Below, one piece after another: positions 49,038-62,100 of a DNA stretch of 64,000 nucleotides (the stretch's first letter is position 1; each line of letters starts with the position of its first letter). The DNA lies in NCBI GenBank assembly GCA_963921425.1, contig OY992833.1:1924501-1988500 (forward strand). Reading direction: 5' to 3'. A program made the position numbers and the translations under genes. Origin of the DNA: Dryas octopetala. Its lineage: Eukaryota; Streptophyta; Magnoliopsida; Rosales; Rosaceae. A model generated the notes under the pieces. That model had not been told where the DNA came from. It made no database searches and was given only the letters and a program-made list of their open reading frames with translations.

Positions 49038-49639
49038 GGTGGCCGGCGCAGGGAGGCTGCCGGAGTGAGGGAGGTTGGGGTGGGAGGGAGGGCTGCAGAG
49101 TAAGGGAGGTTGGGGTGGGAGGGAGGCTGCGAAGTAAGGGAGATCGGGGTGGGGGGGGAGAGCATATTTTTTTTTAACAATTAATTTTATAATTTTTATA
49201 ATTATTTTTATTATGACCATTTTACCCCTAAAACTAATGGACATTTGGCTTAAATTGACGAAATAGCCTCATTTGAGGCTTAAGTGAAGTATTAGTCCTA
49301 ATGAATGTACTTTTGAAGGGGGAGTGTTGATATGACTCCGACACACACATTGGAGTCTTTTTCTTCAAATTCTCCCTTTTCTTAAAGACATCCATTACCT
49401 GTAGAATTCAGTGGCATCCACCTCAGTTTTGTTTTTTGTCTGAAATTTAAATTCAAGACAACAGACATCGTTCAACAACAATATTTTCAATATTTCTTTC
49501 TTCAGAGAATCAATTCCTCCCTCCTTTTGGTTTCTCTCCACAAAAGAGAGAAGCAAACCCATGAAAATCCAAGACAATACAAACATATCCTTCCCAAAGA
49601 TCTTGCCAAGAATCAGTACAAAGACCCTTTCACACTCTC

Positions 49640-50110
49640 AGAGATTCTGAGTGCCAAATTAGATTTAGGGCACTACTCAAAACACTCTAATTATAATGGC
49701 TCTTTCTTGGGTTGGCTTGATGGGATGTATTCTTCTCTAAAGGGTTCTAAGAAGCTTCAGACTTTGGAGAAAATTTTAAGTTTATGTTGGCAAGTTTGGG
49801 ACTCCAGGAATTCTTTGATTTTTGATAATATTAATCCTATTCCTCCGAAAGGGTTGGCTATGGCGTCTACATCTGTTTCTGATTATTGAACAGAGAATCT
49901 AATTCATTTTAGTGGGTTCCCTAAGGACTCTCATGTCTGGATTAAGTTTGATAGCTCAATTAAAAACAATGATTAGGGAGCTTCTGGCTTTATTATCCGT
50001 GACTCTTAATGGTAATGTTCAGGTGGTTTTTGCGGAGGCTCAATTTTGCAAAGCTAATGCCTTACTGGTCTTGGGTGTTGTATGGGTTTTACCGTTTTAG
50101 TTTGTTGGTT
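49640..50110 (+). mobile_element. LINE-type RNase H remnant
   Basis: The frame reads ILSLCWQVWDSRNSLIFDN, then after a stop WIKFDSSIKNND*GASGFIIRD, and in another frame NGNVQVVFAEAQFCKANALL. This is the order of the plant RVT_3/RNase H domain found at the end of non-LTR elements (D..GAaGfiiRD..G…AEa). It is broken by stops and shifts. Confidence 0.7.
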
Positions 50111-51006
50111 GTTTTATTTTCCTTATAAAAAAAAAGTAATTAACAACCCTTCACTTCAAAAAGAAAAAGAAAAAAAGGTTTAGACCATTCATACCCTAAA
50201 TTAAGATTTAATTACCTACTATCGAAATCAAATAGAGTTTGCAATTTAAGAGAAAAAAAGGGCTTCTTCATCTTTTTAGGCTTTTAGCTAAGACATCACA
50301 GTTAATATAGGTCAAGATGAATCGAAGCCAACATGCAACAAAATGAGTTGCATAATTAGATTTTAACCTTAAACACTGAATTGAAAGCAAAATAGAAAAA
50401 TATCAAAAATAATCAAATTTTGCCAAACCTTTAACTGTGAACAAAAAAAGCTTAAGACTACTATGATTTTTCAATCCATGAAAACTGGTTCATTTCCAAA
50501 CTCCAACTCTACCTTCTAATTACACATCAGAATTAAACCTTCATTCAATAAATGAGCCAGCAAAGGTTCATTGAACCAGTTCCAATGGGGCCATCAGAAT
50601 TTTCATTTAAGGACATTGAAATAAATTTGCCAGTGAAATAAGCAAAGAACAAAAAATCAGCAACAATAAGACTAACAATGAGTTAAAAATACTCCAAAAC
50701 AAAATATATATGCTTAAAGAAAATTATGCATTCAACAAAAGCAACAAAACTTGGAAAGTAAATATAGTTTCAACTCTCAAGATCCTAATTTAAAAGGTGA
50801 ATCGACACAAACAAAACATAATAGTGTCACCACCGTCTGTCAAGCACCCAATTCTGAGTACAAAGACAGGACAAGATACACATAGAACTAGAAGTAACAA
50901 AACTACAAACTAAACTGACTAAATTTAAAACCATACAACTTAACCATGATGAGTCTTTATCAAAGATGCATAAATTTGCATCAGTAAAAATTCGATGTCC
51001 AGGCAT

Positions 51007-51394
51007 TCACTTCTTCTTGGCCGCAACCTTGGTGACCTTAGCACCAGTGGGATCCTTCTTCTCGACACTCTTGATAACACCAACAGCAACAGTTTGGCGC
51101 ATGTCACGAACAACAAAACGACCCAATGAAGGGTACTCAGAGAAGGTCTCCACAACCACGGGCTTGGTGGGATCATCTTCACCATACCAGCATCTCCGTT
51201 CTTCAAAAACGTGGGCTCCTTCTCCAGCTCCTTACCAGACCTCTTGTCAATCTTGGTAAGGATTTCAGCAAACTTCACAGCACTGTCACAGGTGTGGCAA
51301 TCAAGAACTGGGGCATATCTGTTGCCAATCTGGCCAGGGTGGTTCATGATGATGGCCTGAGATGTGAAGTTGACAGCCTCCTTGGCAGGATCAT
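51007..51394 (-). pseudogene. eEF1A 3'-fragment retropseudogene
   Basis: On the - strand, [55 protein letters not shown] and [14 protein letters not shown] match the C-terminal third of translation elongation factor 1-alpha. A one-base loss after KMIP shifts the frame; the downstream nucleotides still encode the expected end in the other frame up to a TGA at 51009-51007. Homology begins abruptly at 51394. The 3' flank to about 50800 may be its 3' UTR. 5' truncation and lack of introns suggest LINE-mediated retroposition. Confidence 0.85.
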
Positions 51395-51799
51395 CTTTGG
51401 AGTTATATGTAAGTAACATGTGTCGCTATCTTATTGGCTTGCGTTCTCTCCAAACAAGTAACATCAGTAGGATTACATTATATAAAGGACATTTTTTTCA
51501 ATATCAAAAGAGAAAAACATTACATTGTTTGGTACTGGTACTCTACTTTTCCTCGCCTCTGGCTTGAGAGTTTGAGGATCTTTGGCCAGTACCACATCGA
51601 TTGGTGCCCTTCTGTTAACTTTTGGTGTTCCTCTATGCAGGGTATTCGGTAGCCAACTTGTTGCTTAGGCATTGGAGGGTCAGAATAGCCTTCTAGTTTG
51701 ACTTTGCATCCATGTGTCATCTCAGTACTCGAGGGTTAGACCATCCATTGGTATGGCGTGACGTTGCTTGCTCGACCACATTTGAGCATCAACAACTGT
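51395..51799. other. Stretch without recognised gene
   Basis: Lies between the eEF1A fragment and the pararetrovirus-like remnant. No conserved frame is seen; it could be a non-RT part of the viral relic, but nothing in it shows this. Confidence 0.4.
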
Positions 51800-52480
51800 C
51801 ATAAGCTAAATCATTATAAAAATCAGCTATGTAATTAAGACTTTCTAAAAACCTCTATAATTGAGTTTTGTTTTTTTATATCATATGGAAATTTATCAGC
51901 TAATCAAGTACTCTACTAATCCTACACTTTTCACTATTTAAGGAACACATTAAGATTTTTGAAATGTTGTTCTATTGAATTAGAATAATCTAACCGTCAT
52001 CAATACAAACAATAATAAATATTGTAGAATATGCATTTTATATGTCATTCATTATATGTTGAAATTATGAGGGAACATTTTTCAAGCCAAAATGCATTAC
52101 ATTCTACTCATAATGACCAAATTAAGGAATTGTAACAACAGTTTTATATCTGCACTTATCATCAATTTGAATTTGCTAGTATCTAGATTACATGTCAAAC
52201 TTTGAATAGGTATTACATAATCTATTTAACAAATCTTTTGGATTAAAGCATTATTCAATGGTTTATAATTAATTACTAACATTGGTACTCCTCTTTCTAA
52301 TTCAGGGGCCTTTCCAACATAAAAGGCTGAGAAACTCCAAAGAGAAGAACTCTTTTCAATAATTTTTTTTATCTAGAAAATCATGGATTTCCTTTTTATA
52401 GATTTCAAGCAGTCTATATTTCATCTAAATAGAAATAGCTTTCGTAGTAATCTACAATTCATCTAATAGCTCTGCCCAAA
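51800..52480 (-). pseudogene. Endogenous caulimovirid (pararetrovirus)-like RT remnant
   Basis: On the - strand, short blocks in the order of a caulimovirid reverse transcriptase can be read in shifting frames: KKEIHDFLDKK and ERGVP near 52400-52310, NYKPLN near 52280, HFGLKN near 52090, and an IDD catalytic core at about 52002-52010. A further block, NYIADFY, lies near 51830. Stops and frameshifts are frequent and the catalytic box is degraded. The extended block order fits Caulimoviridae (petuvirus/florendovirus-like) better than LTR retrotransposons. Defective, and limited to part of the polymerase. Confidence 0.65.
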
Positions 52481-53141
52481 ATTCGAGACCTAAACCATAA
52501 GTCAGAAGCTTCAAAATCTTAATTATGAACCATAAACTCTATTCATATACCCTAAATCTTATTTTTATACCCTAAATTAAATTAAAGACAACGTTGTAAG
52601 TTTACATCCATAAGTAATTTCAAAAGTGGAATATAATTTTAAAATTTATTGACTAGGAAAATAAATTTTACATTCACCATTATATAATTTTAAAATATTT
52701 TATTGATTCAAATGTAATTTTTTAATTAAAAAATAAGATAAAAACTCATTAAACAAAACAACTGCTATTTCATGTATTAATTATTTCTAATAACCCTATT
52801 ATGTAAGTAAAAGTATGTAGCTAATTAATCCGTATTAATTATTTGTCCAAAATAAATTTGTAACTTTGTAAGTAAGTAAAAGATGCAAAATGCAACTTTA
52901 AGGGCCGCAAATTAAAAGACGCAATTAAGTAAAGACTTAAATGTTTCAAGAGAAAAATATAGGTGTTGCCGTGTTGGTAACTACCCAAAAAATAAAAAAT
53001 AAACAAGGAAAAAGAAAAAACAAAGAATGAAAAAAGAAAAAGAAAACAGAAACAAATAAAAGGGCGTTCGGAACGAACCAGACTCCCGATTTCCACCGAC
53101 GAGTGGGTTTCAGAGAGACAACCTCGAAAACTTTTTCATCA
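52481..53141 (+). other. Upstream flank and probable 5' UTR of the UBA gene
   Basis: AT-rich, then A-rich sequence (52985-53060) and a short GC-richer leader before the ATG at 53142. No clear TATA box was singled out. Confidence 0.45.
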
Positions 53142-56100
53142 ATGGCCGGCGTATCTCTCAAGTGCGGGGACTGTGGGGCCCTCCTGAGGTCCGTAGAGGA
53201 AGCCCAAGAGCATGCCGAGCTCACCTCCCACTCCAACTTCGCCGAGTCAACCGAGGCTGTTCTCAACCTCGTTTGCTCTTCTTGCGGCAAACCGTGCCGA
53301 TCCAAAACTGTACGCTTCTCACACTTATTTTCTCTTTGGAATTCCAAGTTTTTTGTTGTTCTAGTCTTTATACTCGATTTGCTTATCTGGGTCACCAGAA
53401 TTCAGTTTAATTTTCGTATGCATTAGTTGGAATTCAGTATCATTATCATGGGTTTAAGTCTTTTGATGAATTTGGTAGTAAAGAATGAAAGTTTTCGACT
53501 TTACTGAACTTTTAATTACCAGCACTACCTTTATCAAAGTGGTTAGGTGTATCCAAAATCGAATTTAAAGTCTTCGTCTTTTTATTGGATTTGCTTTTTA
53601 TGGATTCAAATTCAGTTTCATTTGAATTCAATGGTTTTTCTTAAAAGGTGTTTGGGTTATTTGGGCTCTGAGAGTGAGGAATGTATTAGCAAACTGAGCT
53701 CAACGAGTAATATCACAAATCTATATAATCAGAATATTGAAATATTACATTATTGTTTTCTTGTCAATAAAGAAAACTAGTTTTGACGATTTTTGGGTTC
53801 TTTGGTTTGTTTGATCATAAAGGAGAGTGATTTGCACACAAAAAGAACTGGGCATACTGAATTTGTTGATAAGACTGCGGATGCAGCAAAGCCGATAAGT
53901 TTGGAGGTTCCAAAGGTGACTGCTTCAGAGTCTGAAGAGGCTGTTGGTGCAAGTAGCCAGGCAGAAGGTACTTTTTCCCATTTCATTGTTTTGTATTTCT
54001 TTGGTTGTATTTGGTCAAAGCATGGAAATGTGATTGCTAGTATTTGGAAAGCAGTTTACTGCTTAGTTACAAATAAGTTATATTTGTATAGTTTTTGGGT
54101 AAATACTATATTTCTTCAAGTATTGTTCGACTCTGTGTGACGATATGATGCATAGCTAGAGTTTATGTTGTTTGGATGTTTGTTCCTGGTGCCATTCTTA
54201 CTTTCATTGTGTGTTTTTGGCATGCCTTCTTTCTGTTGGCAAATCAGTTTTTTGATGGTCTTTTGGTTCCTTTTGGAGTATTAATTTTGTACCTTCTGTA
54301 ATAGATGAAATCTTCTTACATACATCACGCCTTTAACATTGGTTTAATTGTTTTCAAGGCAGACTGTGGATCTATGCTCTACTCAAATTAAGTGTCTTAA
54401 TATATACTACATGTGATAACTGTTTAGAAATATGCATGATTCTTTTCCAATTGGATGGCTACATCTACTTGTTGTGTTATTGATGGTCTTTGTTCCTATT
54501 AAAAAAATTAATGGTCTTCTTCACTACAAAGGCTGTCAGTGCTTTTGGTTGTTAGGGCCTAGAATACAAATCATGGTGAACATGGATGATGAACTAGCTT
54601 TTCCAATCAGGCTTTACAACCAGTCTATTTATGAAAGGAAACATAATGCAAATGGTTTTGATGGTGAATTCTTTTGGCTACTCTTAGTTTATTAATTTGA
54701 TGATTATCTGATTTATTCAATGTTTTTCCACCTAGAAATGGTCGTTCCAGAGGTTGATAAAAAGCTGCTGGAGGAACTTGAAGGAATGGGTTTTTCAACA
54801 GCGCGGGCAACCCGTGCACTTCACTATTCTGGTGGGCTTGTGAAAAAATAAACATATCTGTACTATAATGTTTAATTGATATTGATCTTCTATCTTTTCG
54901 CTTGCTTTTAGTGTCTTTATTTGTCTTTTCCCCCATCTTTTGTTCTCACCTTATATATCAGTGTAGGTTGAGATAAATGATGGATGCTAATAATAGTTAG
55001 GAGACCTGTCATATCTGTTGGTTGAAATATCGCAACCTATGGGAAACAAGTGTTGGTAATTATAATGTAGTTTTTTGTGGCTAGATCTCAGGAGAGGACT
55101 AATTGAGTAGAAAGATTTTGTCTAATGATTAGAGTGTGATTGAATGATACAAATCATCATCACTTGTGTTGATGGATTTAGCAGCAGCACATTCCTTGTT
55201 CCTCTGCATATTTAGGACCCAGTTTCATTTACTTATAGCTGGGCTTGTCCTTTTTATATTAATTATTTCACAACAGACAGTGGCTTATATGAAGTAAAAC
55301 ATATTAATATGCGCAAAGAAGAACTGGAATGAAGAAGCATAAGAAGCCCATTTAAGATAGAAGCTCTAAACAGCTTGCACAGAAGTAAAGCAGCAGAAGA
55401 ACTAGAATTCATAAAAGTTATGCACAATGCATGTCTTACTTTTGCTTCTCTTATTCCTTTCTTTCTGTTTCTTTGATTTTAAATTATTGATAAAAAACCC
55501 TTCTCTAAATAATAAAATAATTGGACTACACAGTTAATGCAATTCTTAGCATTCTTCTATTTCTGAAATTTATCTGGTAAACACTGGTTAGCACTATGTT
55601 GTCAGCTTCTGAATTTTTTATTTTGAAACCGTTTCACATAATTTAAATTTGCAATTTGACAAATGCAGATCTCTCAGCTTATTCAATATTGGGTTTTTCT
55701 AGGTAATGCTAGCCTGGAGGCTGCTGTCAATTGGGTAGTTGAACATGAGAATGATCCGGACATAGATCAAATGCCTTCGGTATGACACCTTCATTTTGAT
55801 CCTTGATGTGAATTCTGTGCATCTTCTCCTTTTTCTTTCCTCTCTCTCTCTGTCTCTGTCTCTCTATCTCTCTGTCTATCTGCCTCTCTGTCTCTGTCTC
55901 TGTCTATGTCTATCTCTCTCCCTCTGTCTCTCTCTGTCTCTGAGTCTCTCTCACTCACTCACTACACAAATGCAAACACTTTGCGGCAGAAAAGATTGGA
56001 TAGACTGGTTGTGTATTTGCGTATCTATTTTGTGACGACATTAATGATATAACTGGTCAAGAAAACATCTTCAAAAAAAGAAGGGTGTCTGGGGCTATGA

Positions 56101-59100
56101 GAGATATAAGGGAGTTTGATATCATAGTGATGCCTATTAGTACAAATCAACTTTTATAAATTTATCTTTTGGAAACTCAACAATTTTATTTTACAGCATG
56201 ATTTTGTTTAAAAATTTCTCGTGCATTGTTTTGCTTCAAGCAAAGTCCATGAATTCTTTATTTGGTTTTGAAGAAATCCTGACATCCATCTCAAAACCAA
56301 GTGGCAATAGGAGGAGTACCCCAAGACCCTTATAAGTCACTGTGTAAGGCCTCACATTTTCAGTGTGGGATCTTTCTCTCAACAGGTTTCTTTCTATGGC
56401 GGTCTTTTAACAATGCTGGGATGTTATGAAGAAGAATTTGTTGAGAGCCTTTGGGTAGTTCTATAATAATGGAGTGGTAAATGCTATTACAAATGCGGCT
56501 TTTATTTGCCTTATTCCAAAAAAATTGTATTCCTTGAAGATTAGCGACTACAGTCCTATAAGTTAGGTCTCAAGCTTAAACAAAGTGCTAGCTAAAAGTG
56601 TTGGCCTTGAGACTGAGGAAGGTTTCAGGAAAACAATTTCTCAAACCCCAAGGTGGTTTTGTGAAAGGGAGGCAAATTTTAGATGCAATCTTGGTTGGTA
56701 ATGAAGTCGTGGAGTAGTATAGGAGGATGGGGAAGCTAGGGTTGGTCATTTAGGTTGACTTTGAGAAGGCTTATGATCAGGTTGTTTAGGGTTTCCTAGA
56801 CTTGGTTATGGAGTGGAAAGGTTTTGGAGAGAGATGGAGAAAATGGATACGTGGTTCTTTGAATAAGGTGAATTTCTATTACGATTAATGGAAAGCTGAG
56901 GGGAAAGTTTGGAGCCTCTAGCTGTCTTAGGCAACGTGATCTATTACTCCCCTTCCTGTTTACTCTTGTCATGGACACACCTTAGGCCATCTAGCGGAGA
57001 GGGCTTTTGGTCGAGGGGATGTTTGTGGGTAGGGAAGGTTGTTGTTTCGCACCTTCGCTGATGACACAATCTTCTTTTCCTCAGGGGATGTTAGAAGTTT
57101 GAGAATCTTGTTTATTTTCTTGGGATCTTTTGCATTTTGCTCGGGATTAAAAGTTAATATGTCAAAAAGTTTAATTGCAAGGATTACTTCCTAAGAGAGC
57201 AAGTTGGAGCCCTTGGCAAGTAGGTTTGGATGCTTAGTGACTTGTGAGTAGTTGGCCTCTGAAGTATTTGGGTCTTCCGTTAGGGGTATGGGAATAAGTG
57301 TCCTATTTCCTTGCTTGTATGGGCTTTCCCTGTTTCACAATGCATCCATAGCCATTTTGCCACATTCTCTTTTCTTTCCATTGGATTAGGATTTAATTTC
57401 CGTGGGAATTTGTATGATTTTGAAGTCAGTCAACTTTCTTCTTTTTTGTTTTTGATTGAAAATGTTACTTGATGTCCACCAGAGTTGATAGAAGATCTTG
57501 GCAACTGGAGTCATCGGGTAACTTTTCATGTAAATCCTACTTAGTCATTAAATTGAAGAATCCACTCATTCTTATTTTCAATTCATAGAAGATGATTTGG
57601 AAGGCTAAAGTACCCACTAAGTTACAACTACTAACATGGATTATTAAATGTAAAAGGTCTAAGTTCAGCTTATGTCCTCATAGGTGCATTATGTGCTAAG
57701 AGGCATCCCAAAGTATTGATCACCTTTTTCTCCATTTCCTCATTGCCTTAAATTGTGGTACAAGCTTTTTCGAGCAGCTTGGTTGAGTTGGGTGATCCCC
57801 CATTCATGTGCTTTTTGGTGTGTTCATTTATCATAGATGAAATAAGGAAGAAAGTTTTTTAAAACAATTTTTGAATCGCTAACCAAATGGGGCCTAATGT
57901 TTTATGGGACTACAGTGAATGACAATTTTTTTGGGTGGTTCAGTGGAGAGGATAACAAGATCTCTTGAGGATAATTTTGGAGAGACGGTGAATTTCTTAT
58001 GGGTGAGGGTTCATTGGGTGTCTTTGTGGGCCTTAGTTTCAAATGAGTTCAGTGGCTGCCATTTCTTCTTGTTAAATGTAAACTGGGAAGCCGTGGTCTT
58101 TTTTTTTTTTTTTTCTTGTTGTTCTCCCCTGCCTGGGTGTGTTGCCTCGTGTGGTTGCCTATTCATCGTTTTACTTGACGGTGAATTTCTTATGGGTTAG
58201 GGTTCATTGGGTGTCTTTGTGGGCCTTAGTTTCAAATGAGTTCAGTGGCTGCCATTACTTCTTGTTAAATGTAAACTGGGAAGCCATGGTCTTTTTTTTT
58301 TTTTTTTTTTTTTCTTGTTGTTTTCCCCTGCCTAGGTGTGTTGCCTCGTGTGGTAGTCTATTCTTTTTTTTACTTGAGCTTCTTTAGGTGGACCTCTGGT
58401 TCACAGTGTTTTTAACTCTGTATTATTTACACATTTTTATTATAAAATTGTTCTGTTTCCAATCAAATGAAGGGGAGGGGAGGATTTCATGGACCTGGAT
58501 TCTCGTTACAGAGTTAAATTTTTGCTTGACATTGTTATGCCTTCTCAGTTACAAAGTTTTTCACAAAATTTGGTGAATGGTCTAGCTTTTTATTGTGTTT
58601 TATTGCTTTGGAGAGAAAAAGAGAAATAACTTCAGAAAGGTTTCCTGCTTCTATGCACTCAGGTTCCAGTTAACACCAAGGTTGAGGCTCCAAAGCCTTC
58701 TCTCACACCAGAACAATTGAAAGCCAAGCAACAAGAGCTTAGGTAGTGCTTCTTTTATTTTTTTTAAGATCACTTTTATGCATTGTTAATGTCACTGATG
58801 AGTTCATCTTGATGTGAAATTTTTTGCAGATTCTAGTTTCTGCCTGTCCCAATATTTATCTCATTCTTTTTCTTAGATGCTGTAGTTTCAGTTCTGTCTG
58901 TTGAAGCTGATAAGTGTAGTATGTGCAAGGTTTAGAATTTTAGATTAGGGCTCCCTTTTCCCCTTTCATTTTATAACTGAGAGCAAACTAATCACTTGAA
59001 ACTTCTTTGTCTCCTTGTATGAGAATTGGCCTCTGCAATTGTGCAATTGAACCTTTTAATTAATAACTGATTATTCAGCATTCCCATTGATTTGGGAAGA

Positions 59101-62100
59101 AACACTTGTGGTTATCAAGAGGACTAATTACTTGTCATAGACTCATATAGTAGTGAATTTTTCTGTCTTGAATCTATTTTATTTTAATTGTTTTTGTATG
59201 TGAAATATGGGTTGGTAAAAATAAAAATTCAGTCTTTGGAAACTTTTTTAGATTACATATGGTGGTGATATTTAGAAGAATTTTTTATGTTACTGTTAAT
59301 GACAATACATAAGCATTCTTTTGAGCTTTGCAATGTGGTTCTGGTTCATGTATTCAATCTGTGCCTTCTCTAACACATTCAAACATTTCTAATTTTTGAT
59401 TGGATACTAATTATCTCTGAATGTTATCATTTGTTACATTTGTTGAGGGGTTCAAGCCGTAGTCCTTGGAGAGACATTTCTCTTGGTTATCCGTCCTTTT
59501 TACAGCAATTTGTAGTGGGCAATGGGGTTAGGGTCAGGTTTTGGGAGGATTGTTGGTTGGAGGAGCGCCCGTTGAGAGTAATGTATCCTCACTGTTTTTT
59601 ACCGTCTACAAAGCATCAGGATTGTATCTCAAGTTTTGTGGATGCTTATGTGTCCCCATATAGTGGAACCTTGGGTTTAGGAGAAACCCTGAGCTTGTGA
59701 TTTTGCTAGAGAAGCTAGAAGGGGCTCGTCTGTTTCCTTTAAGGGTGGACTCCAGAAGATGGAAGTTAGAAGGGTCAGAGTGTTTTTCTTCCAAATCCTA
59801 CAGTATTTTTTTATGCAACAAAAGAAGTGATCCTTATTTTTCCCCTTATTCCCAGATTTGGGCAGCAAAAGTCCCTCCTAAAGTTCGAGTTTTTGTTTGG
59901 TTGGTGGCTGTTGGGAGGGTAAACACTTGTGATCTTGTTCAAAGGAGGAGGCCTTTTAGCTGTTTTTCACCTCAGTGGTGCATTCTATGTAAAGCGGGGG
60001 AGGAGAGTGTGGATCCTGTTTTCCTCCATTGCTCTTATTCTTTACAATTGTGGTGGAAGTTGTTTAGGGAGGTTGGCGCTTCATGGGTAATACCACAAAA
60101 TTGTTCTGAGCTTTTGAGTACCCGCTTTCAGGCCTTAGGGAAGGGGAAAAAAGCAAAACCCCTGTGGAGTTGCTTGTTGCTGGCAGTTTTTTGGGTTTTG
60201 TGGATGGAGTGCAACAGAAGAATTTTCGATGATTATAAGGGGGTTGAAGTGGAAGTTCTTTGGGAGTGAGCGAAATTCTGGGCTGCTTTATGGGCATCAG
60301 TTACGGCTGATTTTTGGGCACACTCTATATCTTCTATTATGCTGAACGTGTTAACTGTTGTGCAGTGAGACTAGTTGTAGGGTGATGTCTTGGGTTTTTT
60401 CCTATCTGAGATCAGTTTTGTTTTTTTATTTTTTTTACTTCTTTATAAGTTTGTGGATTCCTGATCCACTCTGTGTTTTTTAATCTTTGTATTTTTAATA
60501 AAAATTCTCGTTTCTTCTAAAAAAAAAATGTTAGCAATATAGCTTTTGGTTCTGATTTGGATATTTATTCAATTTTTGGCTTCTTTAACACATTCAACAA
60601 AGTTGGTAATGATTTAAGAAAAACAAAAATCTATATATAATATAAAAAGAAAAATATTTTATTCTATGGACCTCGAAATATTAAGAGTCTCGTAATCTCT
60701 GAATGTTGGTTACTGTTATTATACATTACATTGGCATTACTAGTATAATTATGTTGTTGTTGATGCCATATATTTCACATATTTTGGGCTTTCCTCATTA
60801 TTTCTATTTAAACAATGATATGTTTGTTTTGTAATGCATTTTTTACTCCAATAGCTTATCCCTTGACAAGTTCTCAGAATTTTGATTAGTCTTCATGTGG
60901 TTCTCTTGATTGAATGCTGAAATTTGTCTATTTTCCAACTTCCTTTGGATTTAATTTCAAAATGTCCGTATATTTGAATTTATCCTGTATTTATCTTTCT
61001 AAAATATGGTCTTATGTGTTTTCAACATTTCAAATGCAGTTCTCTATAGTTTTGTTATAACTTATTTTGGTAACATGTTTTAGGCCTTACACATGTTTGA
61101 AACTTTCTTTAGACTTGCTTAATGCTTCTCACTATTTAAACTTTTCTTTCCAACTAACCTTAAGGGAGAAGGCTCGCAAGAAGAAAGAAGAAGAAGAGAA
61201 GAGAATGGAAAGAGAAAGAGAAAAGGTACTTTTGAAAGTCTTCCCTCATGTGTATACTTCCACTACAAAGTAGCTTTTTCCAACTATATGTGTATGTAGG
61301 TGTGTGTGTGTGTGTGTGATAGTTTCATTGTGAAAAACATTACATCCTAATCTTGGGCATGCCTTCTGACCAAAAAAAGAAAAAGAAAATCTTGGACATG
61401 CCTTACCTTTTCCACCGTCGGGTATTGTTTGTTCATGTGTTATTTCCCGTATAATTTAAATATTTTAACAAATAATCAATAATTTAAATTCTATTATAAT
61501 ATTGCTCATTAACTTGTTAATACTTCATAGTTTATGTTCTCAATAGAAGAGTTTGCTTCTTGAATGAGATCATTTTTCTTTTTTGTTTGGTGAGAACATA
61601 TGTTTACTTGTATAGTTTATCTAGATGTTCATGTTCAAGTATCCCTGGTGGATTAACTCATGTTGGGAACCCATCAAGAACCTCCCGAAGCCTGCCCTGT
61701 GTGTACAATATGTAGAACCGAGTTAATCTCAATTTTCAAATCTACTAGTCGGGTTTGGTTATATGTGGATGATAGATTCCTTTTTTTCTTTATTTTTTTC
61801 TTCAGGAGAGGATTCGAGTGGGTAAGGAACTCCTAGAAGCGAAGAGAATGGAAGAAGAAAATGAAAGAAAACGGTTTATCATCATCCACTGCATCTTTTG
61901 TGTTTGTTTTCCAATCTACCATTATATGTCATCAAATGCCCTTTTTCCTCACATTCCTTGAATTCATCTTCCATTGGAATGGAAATATGTTTCTCTCTGA
62001 TAGGATTATGGCCTTGCGAAAAGCAGAGAAAGAAGAAGAGAAAAGAGCTAGGGAAAAGATTCGTCAAAAATTGGAAGAAGATAAGGTAAAGATATTTTTT

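Larger units (their letters stand above)
46538..49376. mobile_element. Large foldback MULE-like element hosting two smaller ones
   Basis: The ends GGGAAAATTTAAGAAAAA and, inverted, GGGAGAATTTGAAGAAAAA are followed inward by ~190-bp matching arms (AGACTCCAA…, AATACTTCACTTAAG). The perfect 9-bp direct repeat TTTTCTTAA flanks the element (46529-46537; 49377-49385). The core includes two complete nested foldbacks, GC-rich C/G strings, a (GA)n run (48983-49037) and a coding-like stretch at 48861-48985. Confidence 0.88.
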
